Part shown: positions 15,513-23,479 of the stretch, in pieces | Layout: each line of letters starts with the position of its first letter | How positions within the stretch are numbered: position 1 is the stretch's first letter | NCBI GenBank assembly: GCA_027457205.1 | Contig: DAIDTM010000021.1 | Span: 1 to 28,667 of the forward strand | Direction: 5' to 3' | Source of the DNA: Anaerolineae bacterium | Lineage (GTDB): Bacteria > Chloroflexota > Anaerolineae > UBA4142 | DNA: 28,667 nt | The notes under the pieces: generated by a model | Databases searched by the model: none | What the model saw: only the letters and a program-made list of their open reading frames with translations | What the model was told of the DNA's origin: nothing | Translations under genes and position numbers: made by a program

Positions 15513-16730
15513 CTACTTTACGGGACTCAGTACCCCAGCATGCCACAAGCCGAGTTGGGTTTTATCGATCGTTTCGCCATTCGGCTGAACGTTGAACGTG
15601 CCTTGAAGGCCCTGGTAGTTGGAAATGGTGTGGAACGCCGCGGCGATGGCTTCGCCCGTCTCGTTGGGATATGCCTTGTCCATTGCCATTATGAGCATCT
15701 CCGTACCGTCATAGGTATTCGCGCCGTGGACTTCAGGATCCTCGCCCCAGCGCGCCTTGTAGCGGGCGGCGAAAGCTTTCGTCATGTCGTTCAGATCGTT
15801 GGTCAGGTACGGCGCGGTGGCGTACACGCCTTCCGAAACGTCGGCACCGGCGGTCTCGTTGAACTTGGGCGTAGCGATGGCAGACCCGCCAGCCATTTGT
15901 CCCTTGAAACCAAGCTGGCGCGCTTGCTTGGCAATCAAGCCAGAAGCGACCTCCGAGCCGCCGAACAGAATGACCTCGGGGTTCGTCTGCAGGATGGCGG
16001 TCAGCTGTCCCGTAAAGTCTTTGTCGTCGATGCCATAGGACTGGCGGGTCAGCGGTTGCAGCCCGAGCTTCTGAAGCTCGGCGGTTTGATAGTCGGCTTC
16101 GCCCTTGCCGTAGGCGGAGGTGTCAGTGATGAGCGCGAATTTCTTAAAGCCCTTGGTCTGCACCAAAAAGTCCACGAGCGGATTCTCGTAGGCAGGGCCG
16201 GCAGGGCACGCGCGGAAAACGTACGGACTCCCTTTGTTGGTGATGTCCACGTTCGTGCCATTCGTGAGTTGCACAATCTTGTACTGTTGGAAAATCGGGA
16301 TGTCGGCTAGCGCGGAATTGCTGTTTGTCGTTGCCCAAGCCGCCACGACTTTGTCATCCGTCGCGACTTTTTGAGCAAGACCAACTGACTTGGCTGTATC
16401 CGCTTCGTCATCATAGATGACGATTTGAATGGGGCGACCGTGGATGCCACCAGCAGCGTTCTTCTCCTCAACTGCCAACGTGACACCTTTCTTCATCCAA
16501 TCGCCCAAGACGGCATTGGTACCGCTCATCGCGCCGATGATGGCGATCTTGATTGGCTCGCCGGTCGCCGCGGCGGGTTTCGTCGCGGCTGGCGCCTGAG
16601 TGGTAGCCGCGGGTTGTGCTGGTGCAGTCGTCGGTTGTGGCGCGGCAGTGGGTGCCGGCGTTGGCGACGCACAGGCAGCGAGCATCACCATTAGTAGAGC
16701 TACGAGTCCGAACACGATTGTGCGCTTCAT
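15513..16730 (-). CDS. LIV-type substrate-binding lipoprotein
   Basis: 405 aa from the ATG at 16730, placed by AAAGGAGG upstream and by the signal peptide that follows directly; the longer open frame (16781) would put residues in front of it. The signal is KRTIVFGLVALLMVMLAAC with lipobox LAAC, C20 becoming the lipid anchor. A Thr/Pro/Ala linker follows (~21-53), then a type I periplasmic-binding fold (Peripla_BP_6) beginning KIAIIGAMSGTNAVLGDWMKKG. It captures the solute for LivHMGF. The ligand could be a branched-chain or aromatic acid, an amide or another organic acid; the neighbours argue for an organic acid feeding the adjacent enzymes rather than leucine. It is 183 nt after the ThDP-enzyme stop, so an internal promoter is possible. 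Confidence 0.92.
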   Translation of the reverse strand: MKRTIVFGLVALLMVMLAACASPTPAPTAAPQPTTAPAQPAATTQAPAATKPAAATGEPIKIAIIGAMSGTNAVLGDWMKKGVTLAVEEKNAAGGIHGRPIQIVIYDDEADTAKSVGLAQKVATDDKVVAAWATTNSNSALADIPIFQQYKIVQLTNGTNVDITNKGSPYVFRACPAGPAYENPLVDFLVQTKGFKKFALITDTSAYGKGEADYQTAELQKLGLQPLTRQSYGIDDKDFTGQLTAILQTNPEVILFGGSEVASGLIAKQARQLGFKGQMAGGSAIATPKFNETAGADVSEGVYATAPYLTNDLNDMTKAFAARYKARWGEDPEVHGANTYDGTEMLIMAMDKAYPNETGEAIAAAFHTISNYQGLQGTFNVQPNGETIDKTQLGLWHAGVLSPVK

Positions 16731-16913
16731 CGGGAATTTCCTCCTTTGGATTTGATCGTTCAAGGGCATTTGGTTATACAATTTTCAGGTGTTGACAAGT
16801 TGCAAGCACCCACCTCCTCGCCTCGCCCCATCCCTCGTATCCCTTTTGCATTTCCCGACACCAAGCTCAGTTTCAGGAAGTGAAAAAGAGGGACAAGAAG
16901 GTGAGGAGTGAGG

Positions 16914-18641
16914 TCACTCTCCTTTGCGATAAATATCGTTGATGTTCCAATATCCCGGCGTTGGCGTTGGCGCGTTTTCCATTGGGACGTGAAGCACGGT
17001 CGGAATGCCAGAGGACAGCGCTTCGCGCAACGCGGGACCAAGTTCTTCCGCCGCGCGAATCAGGATGCCCTGCGCGCCACAGGCGCGCGCCACATCCGCA
17101 TAGGCGACGCGGTATTCTTTGCCTTCACTCTCGAATACACAGCCGAAACTCCAACCGTAATGCGCCTTCTCCAAACCGGCAATCGTGCCGAACGCAGCAT
17201 TGTCCATCACGACCCACACCACCGGAATCTCCGCCTCCATTGCCGTGGCGACGACCGACATGTTGCTGCCAAATGCGCCATCTCCGACCAGCGCGATTGC
17301 TGCGCGTTGTGGCTGCGCGACCTTGACGCCGAGAACCGCCGCGGGACCGAAGCCCATCGTCGCCAAGCCGCTTGGCGTAATGAACGTTCCGGGAATGGTA
17401 AACGGAAACTGTTGCGCCACGCCGTTCTTGTTCCAGCCCACATCGGTTACAAGAAACCCATCTTCCGGCAGAGCTGCTCGGACTTCTTTCAGGATACGCT
17501 CCGGGCGCAATGGATATTGATTTGAATTCCATTGCCCCGCCCAGTTTGCGGCGAACGCCGCGCGCCCTTGCTTGATTTTTTCTCGCAAGCCGTTGCGCGC
17601 CGGGTGTTTGTGTTCGTTCGCCGCCGCCACGATCATCCCAAGCGCGTTCTTCGCATCTGCGACAACGCCCAGCTCCGTTGGATAGTTGCGACCGATTTCA
17701 GCCGGGTCGATGTCAATGTGGATTAACCGCGTCGGCGGAATGGCGAAGGTGAAACGTGGATCCCACGAACTCGAATTCGCTTCGGCGAGGCGGGTGCCAA
17801 CTGCGAGGATCAAATCGGCTTCACGACAGATGTCGTTGGCAATCGGCGTTCCCCAAAAACCGGTCATTCCGAGAAGCAACGGATGGTCGTCGCGCAGACA
17901 GCCCTTGCCCATCAAGGTGTGAGCGACGGGCACTTGAAGCGCTTCTGCCAACGCGGCTAGTTCTGCCGTCGCGCGCGCGCCCAGCACGCCGCCCCCCGCG
18001 TAAATCACCGGACGCTCGGCTTCGGCTAATGCCTGCGCGATGTGTTCCGCGGTCGCCGGATCAATCGTTGGACGCGTGACCGGCGTAGGCGTTTGACTGA
18101 ACGCGCCAACGGGCAAATCCGCGGAGAAAATATCCATAGGCACATCCACGAGAACTGGACCGGGACGACCAGTTTGCGCGAGATGAAAAGCACGCTCGAC
18201 AATGCGCGGCAAGTCTTGCGCGCGATCCACGCGATAGACCCGCTTGCAAAAGGGGCGATAGATTTCGTATTGATCACCGTCGAGGTGGAGATTTACTTCT
18301 TGATGAGGATGCCGTCCAAAGTAGTACGAGGGAACGTCGCCAGCGATGACGACCATGGGGATTGAATCGAGCGCGGCATTCGCAACGCCGGTCGCCGCAT
18401 TGGCGAGTCCCGGACCGAGATGGGTCATCAAAACACCCGGCTTGCCCGAGGCGCGCGCGTAACCGTCCGCAGCATGCGCGGCGACTTGCTCGTGACGGGT
18501 CGTGATGTACCGCACTTTACTGTGCCCAAGCGCATCGAGCATCGCGATGATCGTATGCCCGGTCAAGCCGAAAACGACCTCGACGCCGAGACGTTCAAGA
18601 TACTCAACGAGTTGATACGCGGCAATTCGCGTGCCTGTCAT
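16914..18641 (-). CDS. Thiamine-diphosphate-dependent enzyme of the acetolactate synthase/decarboxylase family
   Basis: 575 aa, full length with three domains: PYR (~1-170), central Rossmann-like (~190-330) and PP (~375-550). The ThDP-activating glutamate is E51 (TTRHEQVAAHAADGYARAS), and the ThDP/Mg site is GDG 453-455 with N481 (VMDNAAFG). The family decarboxylates 2-oxo acids and may ligate the resulting aldehyde to a second substrate. It is not ilvB in context: there is no ilvN regulatory subunit or ilvC. The C-terminal oxalyl-CoA-type ADP loop is not recognisable. It is the first enzyme gene after the IclR regulator and precedes the LIV importer. In this operon it likely decarboxylates an imported or ADH-generated 2-oxo acid to the aldehyde used by the acylating dehydrogenase. 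Acetolactate-synthase-like, benzoylformate- or sulfopyruvate-type activity cannot be separated here. Confidence 0.88.
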   Translation of the reverse strand: MTGTRIAAYQLVEYLERLGVEVVFGLTGHTIIAMLDALGHSKVRYITTRHEQVAAHAADGYARASGKPGVLMTHLGPGLANAATGVANAALDSIPMVVIAGDVPSYYFGRHPHQEVNLHLDGDQYEIYRPFCKRVYRVDRAQDLPRIVERAFHLAQTGRPGPVLVDVPMDIFSADLPVGAFSQTPTPVTRPTIDPATAEHIAQALAEAERPVIYAGGGVLGARATAELAALAEALQVPVAHTLMGKGCLRDDHPLLLGMTGFWGTPIANDICREADLILAVGTRLAEANSSSWDPRFTFAIPPTRLIHIDIDPAEIGRNYPTELGVVADAKNALGMIVAAANEHKHPARNGLREKIKQGRAAFAANWAGQWNSNQYPLRPERILKEVRAALPEDGFLVTDVGWNKNGVAQQFPFTIPGTFITPSGLATMGFGPAAVLGVKVAQPQRAAIALVGDGAFGSNMSVVATAMEAEIPVVWVVMDNAAFGTIAGLEKAHYGWSFGCVFESEGKEYRVAYADVARACGAQGILIRAAEELGPALREALSSGIPTVLHVPMENAPTPTPGYWNINDIYRKGE

Positions 18642-18706
18642 TATTCACCCCGCTATCCGGTTGGATTTGTAATCACGCGCTGGCGAGAATGGGGGCGGAA
18701 ACTGTC

Positions 18707-19495
18707 TTACTTGGAGATTGATGGGCTGGTGTACCCGAGTGCCCGTGAGAGCTGGTCAGCCAACTGCATCACCTTGGGCGCGTACTTTTCGACTTCCGCA
18801 TCGGTGAATCGCATGACGGGACCAGCAACGTTCAGGGCAGCGACAACCCGGCCGCTGGCATCAAAAATCGGTGCGGCAAGACCCAACGCATCGGTAAAGC
18901 GTTCGCTGTGGCTAACCGCATATCCACACTGGCGAATAGACTCCAGTTCTTCAAGTAGTTTCTTGCGATTGGTGATTGTATTATCGGTCATTCGTTCGAG
19001 CGGCTGGGCGACGATTTGCTTGACGAGCTGAGGCGGCGCAAACGCGAGGATGGCTTTGCCGGCAGAACCGGCGTGGAGCGGCATACGTTCACCTACATGA
19101 ACGATTACCCGAACCCGCTGGGGGCTCTCGATGCATTCGATACACACGCGCTCGTTTTGATCCAGCACATAAAGATTGACCGTTTCTTGCGTGAGGCGAT
19201 GCAGTTCTTCGAGCATGGGGCGCGCCTTTTCCCGCAACCCTGATCCACTCGCGTGAATAACACTCCACGATAACACTTTGGATCCTATTCGATAACGGCG
19301 AGTCACCGGATCCTGGCTAAGGACGCCCAACGAATGCATGGTCGCCAGCAGCCGACCGACGGTGCTGGTGGACATTTTGAGTTGGCGCGCGATCTCCCGC
19401 ACGCCCAACTCGGGCTGGTCCGGGCTGAGGCAATCCAGAATGGCAACCGCGCGCACGAGGCTCTTGGTTTCGCCTGATGCCTGTTGGGGGCTCAT
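18707..19495 (-). CDS. IclR-family transcriptional regulator
   Basis: 262 aa. The N-terminal winged HTH is at ~10-75 (SLVRAVAILDCLS, GVREIARQLKMSTSTVGRLL, LGVLSQDPVTRRYRIG), and the C-terminal IclR effector domain at ~85-255 includes MPLHAGSAGKAILAF and ALGLAAPIFDASGRVVAALN, the family signature. Such proteins bind a small carboxylate or aromatic effector and repress or activate a neighbouring catabolic operon. It is the first gene of the run, with a perfect-consensus promoter and a dyad just upstream of its start, so it probably controls itself and the genes that follow (65 nt to the ThDP enzyme). The effector would be the pathway substrate, unknown here. Confidence 0.92.
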   Translation of the reverse strand: MSPQQASGETKSLVRAVAILDCLSPDQPELGVREIARQLKMSTSTVGRLLATMHSLGVLSQDPVTRRYRIGSKVLSWSVIHASGSGLREKARPMLEELHRLTQETVNLYVLDQNERVCIECIESPQRVRVIVHVGERMPLHAGSAGKAILAFAPPQLVKQIVAQPLERMTDNTITNRKKLLEELESIRQCGYAVSHSERFTDALGLAAPIFDASGRVVAALNVAGPVMRFTDAEVEKYAPKVMQLADQLSRALGYTSPSISK

Positions 19496-19503
19496 TTGGG
19501 GTG

Positions 19504-19518
19504 TCCCACAATGCGGGA
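19504..19518. promoter_or_regulatory. Candidate IclR operator
   Basis: The 15-bp dyad TCCCACAATGCGGGA (half-site match 6 of 7) lies at about +14 to +28 of the predicted transcript and 8 nt before the iclR start codon, where a bound repressor would block both elongation and ribosome access. It also supplies the only plausible Shine-Dalgarno (GGGA). Confidence 0.5.
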
Positions 19519-19538
19519 TATTGTCCTAATTCTGAGAT

Positions 19539-19567
19539 ATTATAAACTACGGTCGTACAAATGTCAA
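19539..19567 (-). promoter_or_regulatory. Perfect consensus sigma-70 promoter for the IclR-led operon
   Basis: On the minus strand, TTGACA (19562-19567), 17 nt and TATAAT (19539-19544). All consensus bases match, with a predicted start near 19532. A second small dyad, TACGGTCGTA, lies in the spacer (19548-19557) and may also bind a regulator. Confidence 0.88.
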
Positions 19568-19673
19568 GACCCAATTGGGTCAAGTTTTGGCTCTCTCCTG
19601 AAGGTAGAAATTTCCCAAGCTATTCTGAAAAAGAAGTGTGTATGGCGGACAGTCGGCAGCCCATTCGCCAATC

Positions 19674-19720
19674 AAAAAATATGCAGCAGCATGCGCCATG
19701 GGCGTCCGATGCTGCTGCAT
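19674..19720 (-). terminator. Rho-independent terminator after aroKB
   Basis: A 12-bp perfect stem (19681-19692 with 19709-19720) plus an inner 4-bp stem. On the minus strand it is followed by ATTTTTTG (19680-19673). It lies ~50 nt after the aroKB stop and separates aroKB from the IclR operon. Confidence 0.9.
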
Positions 19721-19771
19721 CTGCTGTGACGTGCGAATCGGGTTCCTTTTGAGAACGCCAGATTCGAGTAG

Positions 19772-21385
19772 TTACTCTTCACGCCTTTCATCGATAATGG
19801 CGCTCACGTCTTCTGGCGACACATTATCCACGATGTCGACCTGCCCGAGCGCACGTGGCAAGACAAAGCGGAGGCGTCCACCCACGCGCTTTTTGTCCGT
19901 TGCCATGGCGGACAAAATGGCGTCGGTAGACATTTCGCGCGGCACGCGCGTTGGCAGGTCGATGGCGCGCAATAGGTTTTCAATCCGAGTCGCGACCTCT
20001 GCGACACAAAGATTTTGGCGCACCGCCAACCACGCCGCGCACACCAGACCAATGGATACGGCTTCGCCGTGCTGCAATTCATAATTCGACAACAATTCGA
20101 ACGCGTGACCAAAGGTATGCCCCAAATTCAACTTGCTGCGCTCGCCCTGCTCTAAGGGGTCGCGTGCGACAATGTCAATCTTGACCTGCATTGCCCGGGT
20201 GATCCAATTCTGCCGTCCCTCGGTCGGAACGGGCGAAGAACGCGGATCACGTTCCAGCATTTCAAACAATTCGATATCACCGATGATTCCGTGCTTGACT
20301 ACTTCTGCCATTCCGGAATGGAGTTCTTCCTCTGGCAGGGTAGCCAGTGCACTGGTGTCCGCGATGACTGCATGAGGTTGTTTGAATGCGCCCACCAGAT
20401 TCTTGCCGCGCGGATGATCCACGGCGACCTTACCCCCGATACTCGCATCCACCATCGCCAAGAGCGTAGTTGGCATTTGCACCAATGAGACTCCGCGCAA
20501 AAAGGTTGCGGCGACAAAGCCAGCCAGATCTCCAATGACGCCCCCACCCATCGCAAAGATAATTGATTGTCGATAAAGTTCGGCATCAAGCAATTGATCA
20601 TAGATCGTCCGCGCGGTCTCGAGGGTCTTGAATTTCTCGCTATCTGGAATCTCGATAACGCTTGGTTCGAAATTCCGTCTGCGTAATGACTCGATGACGG
20701 GTGACACATGTAACCGGCTCACGTGGGCGTTGGTGATAATCGCACAGCGCGGCGAAAAGTCGTCGGTAGTCAAATTGATCAACTGTCCCACTCGTCCCAG
20801 CAAACCTGCGCCAACAAAGATCGGACAGACGCTGTCGGGCACGGACACGCTGATTCGGCGGGGTACCAACAACCTAACGATTTCTTCGGCGACTTGCTCA
20901 ATCGTTTTGCCGGTTGTGTCGAGATGCCACTCGACTTGCGCGTAAGCGTCGCGCCGAGCCGCCATCAATTCGATGATCCGCTGTTGGGGATTGGTCGACG
21001 CGAGCAATGGTCGATTGGGTTGTTCTTTCAATCGGTTGTAAATCTCATCGGGGGCTGCATCGAGGCACACAATGAATGCGTCCTTGAACCGAATTCGGTT
21101 ACTTGGATTCACCAACGCGCCACCCCCTGTTGCGATAACCAGATTGTCACGCGTGGCGAGGCGCTCACACCAGACAGCTTCCCGTGCGCGGAAGTACGCC
21201 TCACCGTGGGTTTCAAAAATCTTGGGGATGGGCATCCCTTCTTCCTCTTCGATCACAACATCCATATCGACAAATTCCCGCGCCAATTTGTTGGCAACCA
21301 CTTGTCCTACGGATGTCTTACCGGCACCCATAAAGCCGGTGAGTACAAGCGGCAAGGGAGAATTGGCAGAAAAAGTGTTGGTCAT
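19772..21385 (-). CDS. aroKB: Fused shikimate kinase / 3-dehydroquinate synthase
   Basis: 537 aa, two shikimate-pathway enzymes in one chain. Residues ~10-172 are shikimate kinase: P-loop GFMGAGKTS (17-25), VDMD (39-42), R66/R68 in YFRARE, GGG (87-89) and the lid RPLLAS (125-130). Residues ~178-537 are AroB: GGGVIGDLAGFVAATFLRG (280-298), PTTLLAMVDASIGGK (305-319), zinc ligands E361 (MAEVVKHG), H423 (LGHTFGH) and H439 (QHGEAV). Both sites look intact, so the protein should make 3-dehydroquinate and phosphorylate shikimate. A fused AroKB is known from Thermotoga; it is unusual elsewhere. GAAGGA lies just upstream of the ATG, with AAGGAG farther off. The intermediate step is done by AroQ, encoded 11.5 kb downstream on the same strand. 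Confidence 0.96.
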   Translation of the reverse strand: MTNTFSANSPLPLVLTGFMGAGKTSVGQVVANKLAREFVDMDVVIEEEEGMPIPKIFETHGEAYFRAREAVWCERLATRDNLVIATGGGALVNPSNRIRFKDAFIVCLDAAPDEIYNRLKEQPNRPLLASTNPQQRIIELMAARRDAYAQVEWHLDTTGKTIEQVAEEIVRLLVPRRISVSVPDSVCPIFVGAGLLGRVGQLINLTTDDFSPRCAIITNAHVSRLHVSPVIESLRRRNFEPSVIEIPDSEKFKTLETARTIYDQLLDAELYRQSIIFAMGGGVIGDLAGFVAATFLRGVSLVQMPTTLLAMVDASIGGKVAVDHPRGKNLVGAFKQPHAVIADTSALATLPEEELHSGMAEVVKHGIIGDIELFEMLERDPRSSPVPTEGRQNWITRAMQVKIDIVARDPLEQGERSKLNLGHTFGHAFELLSNYELQHGEAVSIGLVCAAWLAVRQNLCVAEVATRIENLLRAIDLPTRVPREMSTDAILSAMATDKKRVGGRLRFVLPRALGQVDIVDNVSPEDVSAIIDERREE

Positions 21386-21540
21386 AGGTCCTTCACTCCT
21401 TGTTTTCTGTCCTCAAATATGCAGAGCTGAGGTGAAACCATAGGACAAGGCTTGCTTATTTCAATCAAGACATCATGCCATTTCTGGCCCAAGGCGGTAC
21501 CTTTCCGTTAAATTGGAAGTAATGCTCTGGTGCATCGCCA

Positions 21541-21578
21541 GAAAACAAAAAGAGCGTGGGGCTGGAATCCCACGCTCT
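21541..21578 (-). terminator. Rho-independent terminator after the small ORF / aldo-keto reductase
   Basis: A perfect 10-bp stem AGAGCGTGGG/CCCACGCTCT (21569-21578 with 21551-21560), followed on the minus strand by TTTTTGTTTTC. The nearest upstream minus-strand stop is that of the small ORF, 18 nt away; the aldo/keto reductase stop is 188 nt away. Confidence 0.88.
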
Positions 21579-21596
21579 GTTGCTTTCCAAATGCTA

Positions 21597-21695
21597 CTAT
21601 CGGGTAAGCGTGACGATTCGACCCCGCGCAAGACCAGTGGCGTAATAAAAGCCGTAAAAATAAAACATGGAAGTCGAATACTGATTCACGCTCAT
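21597..21695 (-). CDS. Possible 32-aa small protein
   Basis: ATG at 21695 to TAG at 21597, 32 codons. The peptide has a polar start (MSVNQYSTS), an aromatic core (MFYFYGFYYATG) and a basic end (LARGRIVTLTR), the look of a small membrane-associated peptide. It lies between the aldo/keto reductase stop (71 nt upstream) and a terminator stem that begins 18 nt after its stop, which is the spacing of a real last gene. The Shine-Dalgarno is weak (GTGGAT next to the ATG). A possible -35 TTGACG with a poor -10 would make it nearly leaderless. The rest of the 381-nt spacer (21386-21766) shows nothing else I can support. I recognise no family; it may also be a chance ORF within a 3' UTR. Confidence 0.4.
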   Translation of the reverse strand: MSVNQYSTSMFYFYGFYYATGLARGRIVTLTR

Positions 21696-21766
21696 ATCCA
21701 CAGACTACCACAGTTAAGCATGTTTCGTCAAATCGGCGTTGTTCTCAGACAAACGGAACACAATCA

Positions 21767-22771
<1,005 letters not shown>

Positions 22772-22831
22772 TCCAATTTTCTCCTTCGGTCTAGTCTTGC
22801 ATTTTGCACATGCAGAATCAGAGGTTAGCAA

Positions 22832-22855
22832 TTCACTGTGCTACTGTCTTACTGT
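22832..22855 (-). repeat. Three tandem octamers after the acyltransferase stop
   Basis: On the minus strand, ACAGTAAG, ACAGTAGC and ACAGTGAA (consensus ACAGTRNN) follow directly, with no gap, after the TGA stop at 22856-22858. Confidence 0.6.
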
Positions 22856-23473
22856 TCACCGGTATTCTTCGATCTCTTCGATATTCTTCACCACGCGCGC
22901 CGGATTGCCGGCGACCACCGCGCCGGCGGGCACATCGCGCGTCACTACCGCGCCTGCGCCGACGAGCGCGTTTGCGCCGATAACGACGCCGGGCAAGAGC
23001 GTCGCGTTTGCGCCGATCTTCGCGCCGCGCCGGATCGTCGCGCCGCGCAGTTGCTCCTTGACATTCTTCGAACGCGGATAGCGCGCGTTGGTCACGACGA
23101 CGTTCGGACCGAGCCAGCAATCGTCTTCGAGTACCGAGAATTCCGGGACGAAGACGTTCGAGTGCAGGCGCACGTTGTTGCCAATCGTGACGTGGTGCTC
23201 GACAATCGTGTGCGAGCCGATACTGACGTTATTGCCGATCTGATTCTCCTCGCGCACGAGCGCGCCGTGCCCGGTTTGAAAATCATCGCCGATGACATTG
23301 CCGGCGTAAATCACTGTGTGCGAACGAATGACCGCGCGCGCGCCGATGCGCGTTTCGAGTTCGCCGGCGCGCTTGCCGCGCGGCGGCTCGCCGATCACCA
23401 CATATTCACCGATGATGGCGTCAGAACCGAGTTGAACGTTTGGATAAATAGTGCTCGCTTGAGGGGGTCTCAT
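22856..23473 (-). CDS. Left-handed beta-helix (hexapeptide) acyltransferase
   Basis: 205 aa, built almost wholly of hexapeptide repeats of the [LIV]-G-x4 type (for example IGNNVSIGSHTIVEHHVTIGN and IGANATLLPGVVIGANALVG), ending in the VVAGNPARVVK motif of acetyl-CoA-dependent sugar acyltransferases. It resembles the WbpD/WlbB/FdtC group, which N-acylates an amino group on a nucleotide sugar. The gap to the Gfo/Idh oxidoreductase is 6 nt, which is the gene pair used for UDP-amino-uronate synthesis in WbpB-WbpD systems. The matching DegT aminotransferase is at 4936, not in this cluster. The substrate is inferred from context only. Confidence 0.85.
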   Translation of the reverse strand: MRPPQASTIYPNVQLGSDAIIGEYVVIGEPPRGKRAGELETRIGARAVIRSHTVIYAGNVIGDDFQTGHGALVREENQIGNNVSIGSHTIVEHHVTIGNNVRLHSNVFVPEFSVLEDDCWLGPNVVVTNARYPRSKNVKEQLRGATIRRGAKIGANATLLPGVVIGANALVGAGAVVTRDVPAGAVVAGNPARVVKNIEEIEEYR

Positions 23474-23479
23474 GTTGTC

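Noticed and set aside
15486..16310. 274-codon plus-strand ORF opposite the binding protein
   Set aside because: Shadow of the LIV binding lipoprotein, which has a signal peptide and a full fold.
16731..16913. Possible internal promoter before the LIV binding protein (TTGTCA and TATAAC on the minus strand)
   Set aside because: The spacer is 14 nt, outside the workable range, and the other pairing gives 21 nt.
16914..18641. Calling the ThDP enzyme ilvB or xsc
   Set aside because: There is no ilvN/ilvC nearby and no phosphotransacetylase or sulfonate gene; the motifs support only the family.
21382..21441. 19-codon uORF ending in an ATGA overlap with aroKB, a possible leader peptide
   Set aside because: It has no Shine-Dalgarno, no run of regulatory codons (for example Trp or Phe) and no attenuator hairpin, so the overlap may be chance.
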